Below are positions 8,941 through 17,588 of a DNA stretch of 44,259 nt, one piece after another; position 1 is the stretch's first letter; each line of letters starts with the position of its first letter. Source of the stretch: Planctomycetota bacterium (GTDB lineage: Bacteria > Planctomycetota > UBA8742 > UBA2392); NCBI GenBank assembly GCA_003576915.1, contig QEVF01000011.1, positions 1-44,259 of the forward strand, written 5' to 3'. The notes under the pieces were generated by a model, which was given only the letters and a program-made list of their open reading frames with translations, made no database searches and was not told where the DNA came from. The position numbers and the translations under genes were made by a program.

Positions 8941-9363
8941 CTAGGGTTTGCGCAGGCGCGCCGTCTGGTAGTCGGCAATGGCCGCCCCCACCAGCCGCTG
9001 CAGATCTTCCACCCTGAACGGCTTGGCGAGGTAGGCGTAGATGCCGTGCATGACCGCGCGCTCGAGTTCAACTTCCGTGATCTCGCCGGTGATCAGCACA
9101 ATGGGCGTGCGCTTGTGCATCATGCGGCGGCGCAACAGGCCAATGAGCTCCGCGCCGTGGCCGTCGGGCGTGGCGTAGTTCATCACCACGCAATCCGGGG
9201 CATAGTGCGTCAGAATATTCTCGGCCTGGGCCAGATCGTGCACGGCGTGGCACATGCACCCCAGAGCCTCAATGGCCACACCCAGCTCCCTTGACGCCGC
9301 AGGACTCTCCGCGATCAAAAGCACGACGGACTGCCGCACTCGGTTCGTATCACTCGCCGTCAT
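8941..9363 (-). CDS. stand-alone receiver-domain protein lacking the phospho-acceptor Asp
   Basis: A 140-residue single-domain CheY-like protein with no output domain. The fold signature is clear: PDCVVMNYATPDGHG (56-70), the switch Thr in VLITGE (T92) and the conserved Lys in YLAKPF (K114). The aspartate that normally takes phosphate is Asn62, and the acidic pocket after strand 1 is reduced to LLIAES (one Glu). It probably signals without phosphorylation or acts as a protein adaptor. ATG 9363 is chosen for GGAGAGG just upstream; the frame continues to 9450. It appears monocistronic. Confidence 0.78.
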   Translation of the reverse strand: MTASDTNRVRQSVVLLIAESPAASRELGVAIEALGCMCHAVHDLAQAENILTHYAPDCVVMNYATPDGHGAELIGLLRRRMMHKRTPIVLITGEITEVELERAVMHGIYAYLAKPFRVEDLQRLVGAAIADYQTARLRKP

Positions 9364-9627
9364 GGCCTCTCCGGTGATGTGATTCACTATGCATCCTGTG
9401 CAATCCCTGTCCAGCGAGACCGGCTGTCTGACGAAGGCGTGACGGCGCAATGAAGCGCCGGTTTCGCCCGAACTATCACGGCCGGCGGGGCGCAGGTTTC
9501 ACGCCCCATTCCCGACCCGCGATCCGCTTGATTCTGCACCGTTCGCAAAGGGCGTTCCTGAAGCGCGGGCGGCAGGCAGCAACCCGCCGAGTCAGGGCAA
9601 GTACCGCAAGCCCTCTGCGGCTGACGC

Positions 9628-9636
9628 TGCTATCGT
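9628..9636 (+). promoter_or_regulatory. extended -10 directly before truD
   Basis: TGC-TATCGT ends 6 nt before the truD ATG. Transcription would begin at or next to the start codon, giving a leaderless mRNA. There is no Shine-Dalgarno sequence and no recognisable -35. The rest of 9364-9627 shows nothing else I can name. Confidence 0.5.
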
Positions 9637-9642
9637 GAGCCC

Positions 9643-10860
9643 ATGAAATATCTCAGTGCCTCGGTGCCGGCCTGTCCGGGCTTGATCAAGTCCATCTATG
9701 AAGACTTCGTGGTGGAAGAGATTCCCCTCTATCCCTTCAGCGGACAGGGCGACCACACGCTGGTTCACATCGAAAAGAGCGGCCTCTCGACCTTTGAGGC
9801 CGTGCGCCGCATCTGCCTCGAACTCAGCTTTCCCGAACGCGACGTGGGCGTGGCCGGGCTCAAGGATGCCCGCGGCCGCACCCGCCAGTGGCTGAGCTTT
9901 GAACATTGCCCGCCCGAACGCCTGGCGGCGCTCAAGCTGCCCAGGATCACCGTGCTTGAAACCTCGCGGCACAACAACAAGCTCAAGCGCGGCCATCTCG
10001 CCGGCAATCGCTTCACGGTGGTGCTGCGAGACGTGGCGGAGTCCGACGTGGCCCACGCCCTGGCAACACTTGAAATCCTCAAGCGCCGCGGCGTACCCAA
10101 CTGGTACGACACGCAACGCTTTGGCCGCCGCCTTGACAGCGCGCGGCTGGGCCTGTGCCTGATCCGCAACGACCTTGAGGGCTATTTTCGAGTCCTGCTG
10201 GGCGACCCGGACCGCGAGCAAGAGCCGCGCACATTTGACGCGCGCAAGGCCTACGAGGATGGGGAGCTTGAAAAGGCGCTGGAGCTCTGGCCGCGCAACG
10301 CGAACATCGAGCGCATGGCGCTGAAGGCCGTGCAGGAAACGGGGCCGGGCGAGAAGGCGCTGCGGCGGGTGCAGCAGAAACTGAAGCTGCTGCACGTCAG
10401 CGCCGCCCAGAGCCTGCTGTTCAACCGCTGCCTTGAACGCCGGTTCGAGGCCCTGGACCAGGTCTGGGACGGCGACCTCTGCGAAAAGGGCAACGGGGCC
10501 AAGTTCACCGTGGAGCATGCCGCCGCGGAGCAGCCGCGCGCTGACACCTTCGAGATCTCGCCCACGGGCCCGATTTTCGGCACGAGCATGATGCAGCCCA
10601 AGGGGCGCGAGGCAGAGCTGGAGGAAGAGGTGCTGCGCGAAGCGAAGCTGACCCTGGCCTCCTTCGACATCGGCAAGGGCCTGAGCCAGAACGGGGACCG
10701 GCGGCCGTTCCGCTATCGCGCAAGCGAAGTGGAGGCCGGCTACAAGGACGGCGCCCTGACCCTCAAGTTCGCCCTGCCCAAGGGCTGCTATGCCACGGTG
10801 CTGTTGAAGGAGATCACGAAGGACGAGAAGGTCGACCTGACCTTCGGGCAGGAGATCTGA
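9643..10860 (+). CDS. truD: tRNA pseudouridine(13) synthase TruD
   Basis: A 405-residue TruD-family enzyme that isomerises uridine 13 of certain tRNAs to pseudouridine. The signature VAGLKDARGRTRQ (70-82) carries the catalytic Asp75. Other family blocks are PNWYDTQRFG, SLLFNRCLERR, a GPIFG-type segment and RPFRYRASEV near the C-terminus. The length is slightly above that of E. coli TruD. The start follows a -10 element by 6 nt with no ribosome site, suggesting leaderless translation. The convergent SWIB gene follows across a shared terminator. Confidence 0.92.
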   Translation: MKYLSASVPACPGLIKSIYEDFVVEEIPLYPFSGQGDHTLVHIEKSGLSTFEAVRRICLELSFPERDVGVAGLKDARGRTRQWLSFEHCPPERLAALKLPRITVLETSRHNNKLKRGHLAGNRFTVVLRDVAESDVAHALATLEILKRRGVPNWYDTQRFGRRLDSARLGLCLIRNDLEGYFRVLLGDPDREQEPRTFDARKAYEDGELEKALELWPRNANIERMALKAVQETGPGEKALRRVQQKLKLLHVSAAQSLLFNRCLERRFEALDQVWDGDLCEKGNGAKFTVEHAAAEQPRADTFEISPTGPIFGTSMMQPKGREAELEEEVLREAKLTLASFDIGKGLSQNGDRRPFRYRASEVEAGYKDGALTLKFALPKGCYATVLLKEITKDEKVDLTFGQEI

Positions 10861-10879
10861 ACCCCGCGCAAAATCAGAA

Positions 10880-10907
10880 GCCGGCCGCTGCTGCGGCCGG
10901 CTTCAGG
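10880..10907. terminator. bidirectional terminator between truD and the SWIB gene
   Basis: GCCGGCCGC (10880-10888) pairs with GCGGCCGGC (10893-10901) across a 4-nt loop. The plus strand continues TTCAGGTTT. The minus strand continues TTCTGATTTT, the better T-tract. It sits between two convergent genes and can serve both. Confidence 0.7.
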
Positions 10908-10924
10908 TTTGATTCAGGCTGAAC

Positions 10925-11182
10925 TTACTTCAAGTGCTTGTTGACGAGCTTGGTCATCTCGAACATGTTGACCGAGCTCTTGCCGCCGAACACGGCCTTC
11001 ATCTTGTCGTCGGCGTTGATCATGCGCTTGTTCTTCTTGTCCTGCAGGCCGTTCTTCTTGATGTAGGCCCAAACCTTCTTGGTCACTTCAGTGCGGGGAA
11101 TCGCCTTCTCCCCCACGATCTCGGCCAGAACGGCATCGGGCTGCATCGGCTTCATGAAGGCTGCATTGGGCTTTCTTGCCAT
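10925..11182 (-). CDS. SWIB/MDM2-domain protein
   Basis: An 85-residue basic protein consisting almost entirely of one SWIB domain (MQPDAVLAEIVGEKAIPRTE through KVWAYIKKNGLQD, INADDKMKAVF and VNMFEMTKLVNKHL). SWIB domains are best known in eukaryotic SWI/SNF complexes, but small stand-alone versions occur in chlamydiae, planctomycetes and other bacteria, where a role in chromosome or DNA-topology proteins is suspected. AGGAGA lies 7 nt before the ATG. It has a separate 153-nt upstream region. The function in this organism is unknown. Confidence 0.9.
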   Translation of the reverse strand: MARKPNAAFMKPMQPDAVLAEIVGEKAIPRTEVTKKVWAYIKKNGLQDKKNKRMINADDKMKAVFGGKSSVNMFEMTKLVNKHLK

Positions 11183-11219
11183 GTTCCAATCTCCTGTCGA
11201 AGTTTACCTTCACCTGTTA

Positions 11220-11265
11220 GGGCCAATCGCGGCCCGATTTCCGGGCGAAACTTTCCGTTTTCGCC
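11220..11265 (-). other. two hairpins upstream of the SWIB gene
   Basis: GGGCC/GGCCC (11220-11235) and the 7-bp stem GGCGAAA/TTTCGCC (11244-11265) lie 38-83 nt before the SWIB start on its likely leader. Neither is followed by a T-run on the minus strand. They could be leader structure or the 3' end of the glycosyltransferase transcript. Confidence 0.3.
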
Positions 11266-11335
11266 GTTGCTGGATGTGCAGAGTAAACTGTTTTCAGAGA
11301 GGAAAAGGGCTTGTGGCGAATTGTTGATAACTTTC

Positions 11336-12547
11336 TCACTCCGTGCCATTTGCCCTGGAAGCCTCATTTGGCGCGGCTGGCGGCCGTTTTCCGTCGTAGC
11401 GCCGCCCCTTCCAGACCACGCCAATTCCAAATTTCAGGGCCGCTACCCCGTGAATTCCGTTCGCGGCGAGGAAAATCGCCATCAGCGGATGGCTCAGCCA
11501 GCCCCACCAGGGTCCCGTCTGGTCACGCTGTATCAACCAGCGCCAGAGCAAGATGGCGCCCAGAGAAGCCAGCCCCGCCGCGGTCTCCGGCGCGCTGAAG
11601 CCGCGCCATGCCGCCAGAAACGGCGCGAAGAACGGCGCCACGCCGCTGACCAACATGAGCAGCACCAGACAAAGCGCATTGAGCCAGCTTTTCTGCAGCG
11701 TGTAGCCGATGCTCTTCTGCACCCCCCACCAGATCTCGCCAAACGAGCGGTACATCCTCACGCCGCCCCAGCGCTCCAGCGGCAGCAGCCGCGTCGCCAG
11801 CCCCGCGCCATTGACCAGCGCGCTGGTCTCCATGTCGTCGAGCACCTTGTCCCAGACTTTGGCATAGCCTCCGAGGCGCTCGTAGATTTCGCGCCGAAAC
11901 AGGTGCCAGTGGCCGGGCGCCGGCCCGCCCGCCTTGCGCCCAAGCGCCAGGGGCAGCGGCAGCATGTGCTGGGAGGCAAAGAACGAGGCCATCAGCGCGC
12001 CCTCCCAGAAGCCCTGCTGCTCAAACCTCAGGTAGCCTGAAAACAGCCCCACGGGCGGGTCCGCGGCCTGATGGGCGCAGGCCAGGGCCTCGCGCAGCAT
12101 GTTGGAGTCAAAGAACGTGTCGGCGTCCACAAACAGCAGCCATTGGCCCTGGGCCGCGCGCCCCAGCCGCGTATTGGCCCAGACCTTGCCCACCCAGCCC
12201 GAGGGCAGGGGCTCGGCCCGGCCCTCCATCAGCCGCACGCGGGCGTCCTGCGCCGCGAGACGCCGGACGATATCGGCCGTGCCGTCTGAGCTTTCGTCGT
12301 CCAGCACGGTGATGCGGAACTCGCCGGCGTAGTCCTGGGCCATCAGCGAGCGCACGCAGCGCTCGATGTTGGCCGCCTCATCCCGCGCCGGAATGCAGAC
12401 ATCCACGCTTGGCCAGGCTCCCACTTCCGCTCTTCGCCCGGTGCGTCGGAGCACGCTGCGGTTGATGAAATAGAACAGCAACTGGGCCAGGTTCAGCAGC
12501 GCGGCAGCGCCGAACACCGCAAGCAGGATGATCGAGGTGGGGTCCAT
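11336..12547 (-). CDS. family 2 membrane glycosyltransferase
   Basis: A 403-residue GT-A glycosyltransferase with an N-terminal membrane span (about 5-28) and three or so C-terminal spans (about 290-375). The catalytic domain shows VDVCIPARDEAANIERC, LDDESSDGTADI, the metal-binding VDADT and the acceptor-side DDMETSALV. This layout resembles HpnB-like (hopanoid-associated) and carotenoid/polyprenol glycosyltransferases, which transfer a sugar from a nucleotide donor to a lipid. No pathway partner is next to it, so the acceptor is unknown. A TATGCT box 12 nt before the start would give an almost leaderless mRNA. Confidence 0.82.
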   Translation of the reverse strand: MDPTSIILLAVFGAAALLNLAQLLFYFINRSVLRRTGRRAEVGAWPSVDVCIPARDEAANIERCVRSLMAQDYAGEFRITVLDDESSDGTADIVRRLAAQDARVRLMEGRAEPLPSGWVGKVWANTRLGRAAQGQWLLFVDADTFFDSNMLREALACAHQAADPPVGLFSGYLRFEQQGFWEGALMASFFASQHMLPLPLALGRKAGGPAPGHWHLFRREIYERLGGYAKVWDKVLDDMETSALVNGAGLATRLLPLERWGGVRMYRSFGEIWWGVQKSIGYTLQKSWLNALCLVLLMLVSGVAPFFAPFLAAWRGFSAPETAAGLASLGAILLWRWLIQRDQTGPWWGWLSHPLMAIFLAANGIHGVAALKFGIGVVWKGRRYDGKRPPAAPNEASRANGTE

Positions 12548-12639
12548 CGGCGGGCCGCCAGCATACAGGGGCTCTGTGAATGTTGCATGAAGGAGCCGGC
12601 CCCCGGCCTGTTGTGCCCGGCGGCGGGATTCACTGAAGC

Positions 12640-12665
12640 TTGTTGGGCCCTTGACCTGTCAACAA
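12640..12665. promoter_or_regulatory. palindromic site upstream of the LpxH-like gene
   Basis: TTGTTG and CAACAA flank TTGAC-CT-GTCAA (12651-12662), giving two nested inverted repeats about 40 nt before the phosphoesterase start and about 95 nt before the divergent glycosyltransferase start. It is a plausible operator, but that role is inferred from symmetry alone. Confidence 0.3.
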
Positions 12666-12702
12666 CGGCGGCGCGGTAGTTTTCCGACACTCCCGGAGAA
12701 CC

Positions 12703-13713
12703 ATGGCCATGGCCCACCGACCCAAGACGCGATACCGGACCGTGTGGCTTTCGGACATCCATCTGGGCACCCGGGCCTGCCGCGTCGAGCGGCTTGTGGC
12801 GTTTCTGCAGGGTGTGTCGTGCGACTATCTCTATCTGGTGGGTGACATCATCGATCTGTGGTCGCTCAAGCGTCGCTGGTACTGGCCCAAGAGCCACAGC
12901 GAGGTGATTCGCCGCCTGCTCAAGCGCGATGTCAAGGGCACGAAGATCGTGTTCGTGCCGGGCAACCACGACGAGCTGTTCCGCGAATACAACGGCCTGC
13001 ACTTCGGCGGCGTGGAGGTGGCCAACGTGGCCTACCACACCACCGCCGACGGGCGGCGCGTGATGATGGTCCACGGCGACATGTTCGACCACATCGTGCG
13101 CAACTACACCCTGATCACCCACCTGGGCGACTGGGCCTACGACGTGCTGCTCGCCGTCAACATCTGGCTCAACGCGGCACGCCGCCGACTGGGCTTTGGC
13201 TACTGGTCGCTTGCGGGCTACGTCAAGCGCAAGGTGAAGAAAGTGATCTCGTTTGTCAGCGGCTATGAGCAGTCCCTGGTCCGCTACGCCAAGCAGCACA
13301 AGGCGGACGTGATCATCTCCGGCCACATTCACCGCCCCGATCTGCGGGAGATCGAGGGCGTGCTCTATGCCAACTGCGGCGACTGGGTTGAAAGCTGCTC
13401 GGCGCTGGTGGAGCACCTCGACGGGCGCATCGAGCTGCTGAACTTCGGCATGCACGCGCATGACGGCAGCGAGCGCCTGCCCCACGTGGAGGAGCTGTCT
13501 TCCCTGGACCTCCAAGAGTCCTCGCCCGCCGCGGGCGTCACCGGGCAGGAGGCCATCGCGCGCCTTTCAGCGGAGTTCGCCACCAACCTGACGGCCAGCG
13601 GCGAACATCGCGCCGTGTTCCCCGACGAAGACGAGGCCGGCGCTGCCCCCTCGGCGGCCCTGCCTGCCGCAGCTTCGAAAAGCGCCGCGAACCTGCTGGC
13701 CGTAGGCGACTGA
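12703..13713 (+). CDS. UDP-2,3-diacylglucosamine diphosphatase-like metallophosphoesterase (LpxH type)
   Basis: A 336-residue calcineurin-fold phosphoesterase. The metal-binding motifs are all present: SDIHLG (17-22), VGDIIDLW (46-53), GNHDE (87-91), HGD (124-126) and SGHIHRP (206-212). The long insert around WPKSHSEVIRRLLKR and the FDH/ITH segment is typical of LpxH/LpxH2 relatives, which cleave UDP-diacylglucosamine to lipid X in lipid A synthesis. A hydrophilic tail of about 75 residues follows the domain and matches nothing I know. GGAG precedes the ATG. The next gene is convergent, so it is monocistronic. The substrate is inferred from family resemblance. Confidence 0.82.
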   Translation: MAMAHRPKTRYRTVWLSDIHLGTRACRVERLVAFLQGVSCDYLYLVGDIIDLWSLKRRWYWPKSHSEVIRRLLKRDVKGTKIVFVPGNHDELFREYNGLHFGGVEVANVAYHTTADGRRVMMVHGDMFDHIVRNYTLITHLGDWAYDVLLAVNIWLNAARRRLGFGYWSLAGYVKRKVKKVISFVSGYEQSLVRYAKQHKADVIISGHIHRPDLREIEGVLYANCGDWVESCSALVEHLDGRIELLNFGMHAHDGSERLPHVEELSSLDLQESSPAAGVTGQEAIARLSAEFATNLTASGEHRAVFPDEDEAGAAPSAALPAAASKSAANLLAVGD

Positions 13714-13737
13714 ACCCCGCGCCGGGCCCATGAACGG

Positions 13738-13763
13738 CCGGGCGCCCTGCGGCGCCCGGTTTT
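13738..13763 (+). terminator. intrinsic terminator after the LpxH-like gene
   Basis: CCGGGCGCC (13738-13746) pairs perfectly with GGCGCCCGG (13751-13759) across CTGC, followed by TTTT. It lies between convergent genes, but the T-tract serves only the plus strand well. Confidence 0.8.
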
Positions 13764-13771
13764 GCTTCCGC

Positions 13772-15601
13772 CTACTTGGGCACGACGGCCGTGGCCTTCT
13801 TGGCGCGCTTGCGGGCGGTCTCGTTGAGTTCGCGTTTGCGCACGCGAAAGCTTCTGGGCGTGACTTCGACCAGTTCGTCGGGTTCGATCCACTCCAGGGC
13901 GTCCTCGAGGCTCATGTCGCGCCTGCCCTTGATGCGCACCGTGGCCTCCTTGTTGGAGGAGCGCACGTTGGTCAGCTCCTTCATGCGGCACACGTTGACG
14001 CCGATGTCGCCTTCCTTGCAGTGCTCGCCGACGACCTGCCCGGCATAGACGTTGTCGCCGGGCTCCACGATGAAATCGCCGCGATCAAACAGGTTGAGCA
14101 GGGCATAGGTGGTCACCTGACCGTTGTCCGTGGCGACCATGGCGCCGCGCGAGCGCCGCGGGATGTCGCCCGCCGCCTCGCGATAGCCCGTGAAGCGGTG
14201 CGTGAACACGGCCTCGCCCTGCGTGGCCGTGAGCACCTTGGTGCGCATGCCGATGAGGCCGCGCGACGGCACATCGAAGTGAATCACCGTGCGGCCCTGA
14301 TGCGTCTCCATGTGCGTCATCTGCGCCTGGCGCGAGCCCAGAAGCTCGATCACGCGGCCGGAGAGCAGGTCCGGCACGTCGGCCACGGCTTCCTCCCAGG
14401 GTTCGAGCTTCTGCCCGTTTTCCTCGTGCAGAATCACTTCCGGCGCGCCCACGGCAAACTCGTAGCCCTCGCGCCTCATGTTTTCGATCAGGATGCCCAG
14501 GTGCAGCGTGCCGCGGCCCTTGACCGTGAAATGGTCGGCCGCGCCCGCCTCGATCTCGACCTTGAGGGCGACGTCGGCGTCGGCGGCCTTGAGCAGGCGT
14601 TCGCGCACCTGCCGCCCCGTGGGGTACTCGCCTTCCTGGCCCGCAAAGGGGCTGTCATTGACGCAGAACTCCATCGAGATCGTGGGCTCGTCAATGGGCA
14701 CCGGCGGCAGGGCCTCGGGGTGTTCGGGGTCGGCTACGGTGTCGCCGATCTCGACGTTCTCCAGGCCCACGATCGCCACGATGTCGCCGGCAGAGACCTC
14801 GGCCACGTCCACGCGCTTGAGCCCTTCAAACACCTGCACCTGCTTGGCCTGTCCCGCCACGCAGGTTCCGTCGCGCTTGATCGAAACGACGGCCTGCCTC
14901 GCGCGCAGCTTGCCGCGCATGATGCGGCCAATGCCCACGCGCCCGACGAACTGATCGTAGAGAATGTTCGTGATCTGCACCTGAAAGGGCTTCTCGGGCT
15001 CCACTTCCGGCCCCGGCAACTGGTCGATCATGGCATCCAGCAGCGGCCGCAGGTCCGTGCCGGGCTTTGAGAGCTCCAGCGTCGAGATGCGCTGGCGCCC
15101 GCTGGCATAGATGATCGGAAAGTCAAGCTGCTCGTCCGTGGCGTGCAGGTCAATGAACAGCTGAAACACCGAGTCCAGCACTTCGCGGGGCCGGGCGTCC
15201 GGCCGGTCAATCTTGTTGATCACCACAAAGGGCTTGAGGTGCCGCGCCAATGCCTTGCGCAGCACGAATTTGGTCTGGGGCAAAGGCCCTTCGGCGGCGT
15301 CCACCAGCAGGAAGCAGCCGTCGGCCATGCTCAGCACGCGCTCTACCTCACCGGCGAAGTCGGCGTGGCCCGGCGTGTCAATCAGGTTGATCTTGACGTC
15401 GCGCCACACGAAGGAAACGTTCTTGGCCAAGATGGTGATGCCGCGCTCGCGTTCAAGCGGGTTCATGTCAAGGAAGGCTTCCTCGTGGTCGGTCTTGCGG
15501 CCGAAGAAATTGGCCGCCTCCAGAAAGCCGTCCACTAGGGTGGTTTTGCCGTGGTCGACGTGGGCGATGACGGCCACGTTGCGGATGTCGTTGCGTCTCA
15601 T
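13772..15601 (-). CDS. typA: ribosome-associated translational GTPase TypA/BipA
   Basis: A 609-residue TypA/BipA GTPase that binds ribosomes and assists 50S assembly and translation under stress. The G domain shows the P-loop AHVDHGKTT (13-21), DTPGHADF and NKIDRPDA, and switch I contains ERERGITI. The EF-G-like domains II, III and V and the BipA-specific C-terminus (ERNGQKLEPWE-like block, RGLIGMRT) follow, so the protein is full length. Start 15601 is chosen because MRRNDIRNVAVIAHV matches the family N-terminus; the open frame to 15634 lacks conservation. There is no clear ribosome site. Confidence 0.95.
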   Translation of the reverse strand: MRRNDIRNVAVIAHVDHGKTTLVDGFLEAANFFGRKTDHEEAFLDMNPLERERGITILAKNVSFVWRDVKINLIDTPGHADFAGEVERVLSMADGCFLLVDAAEGPLPQTKFVLRKALARHLKPFVVINKIDRPDARPREVLDSVFQLFIDLHATDEQLDFPIIYASGRQRISTLELSKPGTDLRPLLDAMIDQLPGPEVEPEKPFQVQITNILYDQFVGRVGIGRIMRGKLRARQAVVSIKRDGTCVAGQAKQVQVFEGLKRVDVAEVSAGDIVAIVGLENVEIGDTVADPEHPEALPPVPIDEPTISMEFCVNDSPFAGQEGEYPTGRQVRERLLKAADADVALKVEIEAGAADHFTVKGRGTLHLGILIENMRREGYEFAVGAPEVILHEENGQKLEPWEEAVADVPDLLSGRVIELLGSRQAQMTHMETHQGRTVIHFDVPSRGLIGMRTKVLTATQGEAVFTHRFTGYREAAGDIPRRSRGAMVATDNGQVTTYALLNLFDRGDFIVEPGDNVYAGQVVGEHCKEGDIGVNVCRMKELTNVRSSNKEATVRIKGRRDMSLEDALEWIEPDELVEVTPRSFRVRKRELNETARKRAKKATAVVPK

Positions 15602-15655
15602 GGTGCTCAGGCTCTGCACAGGGCGGGGTGCCACCCCCGAAAATGTGGGCGGAAG

Positions 15656-15664
15656 AGTGTAGCA
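15656..15664 (-). promoter_or_regulatory. extended -10 promoter of typA
   Basis: TGC-TACACT on the minus strand predicts transcription start near 15649 and a leader of about 48 nt. It is of the same extended -10 style as other operon heads here. No convincing -35. Confidence 0.45.
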
Positions 15665-15780
15665 GCCCCGAGGGCCCGTGAGCAGGGTCTATGCGGGCAG
15701 GTCACGCCGGTCTCTTTCAGCGCTTCACATTCCTGCGGCGGCTCTCTAACTTGATGGGGCGCCCCTCCAGACGGGCCTGC

Positions 15781-17394
15781 ATGACGCACAGCGTGAATCG
15801 GACAGGCGGCCAATTCAGCTTCAGCCACAACCTCTTTCGCGTGGCCGCGCTTTCACTTGTATCGGCCCCCCAGCGCGCAAAGCTGGCGGCCCTGCTGACT
15901 GCGGAGTCCTCAGACCCTGAGTTCGAGGCCGCGCGCCTGCGCCTTCTGGCCACGCCCGCCCTCGATCCGGTCGCCCTGAGCGGCGAGGACCGCGAGCGCC
16001 TGGGCCGCGAATGGCTGCGCGCCATCGACGCCGACATCGCCCGCTTTCAGAACACCCCCGCCCTGCAGCGCTGCCAGGCCCTTCTGGGACGCGAAGACCT
16101 GCCGCCCTTCCTGCAGGTTGAACTGCGGCTGCGCCAGGGGGCCCTGCAGGAGCGTGCCAACGCGCCGGCTTCAGCGCGCCAGGCCTATGAGCAGGCCGTC
16201 GCCGCGGCCGACGCCCAGAGCCAGCCGCGCCTGCAGGGCCTGGCCCGCGCCCGACTGGGCGCGGCCCTGCGGCGCGCCCGCGCCATGGATGAGGCCCAGA
16301 ACATCCTCGCCCAGGCCGAGGCCCTGGCGCGCAAGGCAGGCGACGAAACCCTCCTCGCCGAGATCATGCTCGAGCGCGGCATGGTTTACGACGCCACGGG
16401 AGAGCTGACCCGCGCCGAGGAGTGCTATACCCAGACCGAGCGCGTGTTCAGGCGCCTGGGAAGGCTCGACGGCGTGTGCCGCGCGCTGGGCAGCCTGGCG
16501 GTGCTGCATCGCAACCGCGGCAACGTGGATGCGGCGCTGCAGACCCTGGAGGAGGCGCAGGACATGGCCGAGATTCTCGGCAATCCGCGCTTTCAGGCCC
16601 AGATTGCGGGCAACCGTGCCAACGTGCTGGCCGACCTGGGCCGCACGGAGGGCGCCAAGGCCGCCCACCTCGCCAGTGAACGGTTCTTCAACGCCTGCGG
16701 CGACAAGCGCGGCCTGGCCACGACGCAGCTCAACCACGGCGCGTTGCTCCACGAGCTTGAGGACATCGACGGCGCCCTGCGGCTCTATGAGCAGGCGCGG
16801 CAGAAGGCCCAGGAGCTGGGCGACCGCTGGCTGGAGAACCGCGCCCTGGGCAATCTCGCGGGCATCAAGCTTGAGCGGGGCCAGACGCAGGAAGCCCTGG
16901 AGCTGTATCAGGCCGCGCTGGAAGGGTCGAGCGCCCTCAAGGACATCCGCAACGAAATCCACCTCCTGGGCGGCCTGGCGGCGGCCCTGGCGGCCCAGGA
17001 CCGGGACCTGGAGGGGGCGCAGATGTGCGAGGAAGCCTGCCGGCGTGCGGCCGAAGCGGGCCTGACGAAGGAGCAGGCCGACCTGGCCGGTTTGCGCGCC
17101 CAACTGCTCCAGAGCGCGGGCCGCCATACGGAGGCCTACGCCGCCGCCCTCGACGCCCTGGAACTGGTGGAGCGGACCCAGTCCCAGACGACCCTGGGCT
17201 ACTTCCATACGCTGATGGTGCTGGTCACTCACGAGCGCCGGCTGGGCAACCTCAAGGAGGCCGAGTTCCTCGCGCGCGACGCCGAAGAAGTGGCCATGCG
17301 CCTGGGCCTGAGCGAGTCGCGCTCGAGCGACCATCTGCGCGAGGCCCTGAAGGAGCTGCGGGAAATCCGCCGGATCTTTGCGCGCAAACCCTGA
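15781..17394 (+). CDS. tetratricopeptide-repeat protein
   Basis: A protein of about 537 residues made almost wholly of helical TPR units. Clear repeats occur from about residue 120 to 500, with TPR hallmarks such as LGRLDGVCRALGSLAVLHRN and YEQARQKAQELGDRWLENRA. It has no signal peptide, membrane span or enzyme motif. The overall look is of a cytoplasmic TPR scaffold (NB-ARC/LGN-like repeats). The start is uncertain: frames are open from 15691, and ATGs occur at 15754 and 15781. I prefer 15781 because a TAACTT box at 15747-15752 would start transcription near 15759. It lies directly before the giant TPR kinase in the same direction but with a separate promoter. Function unknown. Confidence 0.7.
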   Translation: MTHSVNRTGGQFSFSHNLFRVAALSLVSAPQRAKLAALLTAESSDPEFEAARLRLLATPALDPVALSGEDRERLGREWLRAIDADIARFQNTPALQRCQALLGREDLPPFLQVELRLRQGALQERANAPASARQAYEQAVAAADAQSQPRLQGLARARLGAALRRARAMDEAQNILAQAEALARKAGDETLLAEIMLERGMVYDATGELTRAEECYTQTERVFRRLGRLDGVCRALGSLAVLHRNRGNVDAALQTLEEAQDMAEILGNPRFQAQIAGNRANVLADLGRTEGAKAAHLASERFFNACGDKRGLATTQLNHGALLHELEDIDGALRLYEQARQKAQELGDRWLENRALGNLAGIKLERGQTQEALELYQAALEGSSALKDIRNEIHLLGGLAAALAAQDRDLEGAQMCEEACRRAAEAGLTKEQADLAGLRAQLLQSAGRHTEAYAAALDALELVERTQSQTTLGYFHTLMVLVTHERRLGNLKEAEFLARDAEEVAMRLGLSESRSSDHLREALKELREIRRIFARKP

Positions 17395-17459
17395 GTGCTG
17401 GGCGTCGTTGAAGGGGCAGGCCGGGCTGAGGGGGATGCATTCCGAGGCGGCCCTGCTTG

Positions 17460-17573
17460 GCACTGCAACGCTGCAACTGTGAATCAGCCCGCACTGCAAG
17501 GCGGGGCAGGGCTCGGCGATCTCCCGTGGCCTGACGGACTTGCGGCCGGGGCTGAATTCCAGCGTTGCAGTGC
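17460..17573. promoter_or_regulatory. inverted and direct 9-mer repeats in the kinase promoter
   Basis: GCACTGCAACGCTG (17460-17473) is repeated as its exact inverse complement at 17560-17573. The core GCACTGCAA occurs again in direct orientation at 17491-17499. The right arm ends on the TGC of the extended -10. This arrangement looks like multiple operator half-sites or a looping operator controlling the kinase gene. The binding protein is unknown. Confidence 0.55.
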
Positions 17574-17579
17574 TAGAAT
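17571..17579 (+). promoter_or_regulatory. extended -10 of the giant kinase gene
   Basis: TGC-TAGAAT ends 9 nt before the kinase ATG at 17589, with no ribosome site between. It predicts a leaderless or nearly leaderless mRNA. Identical to the box before 35739. Confidence 0.6.
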
Positions 17580-17588
17580 CCCGCGCCC

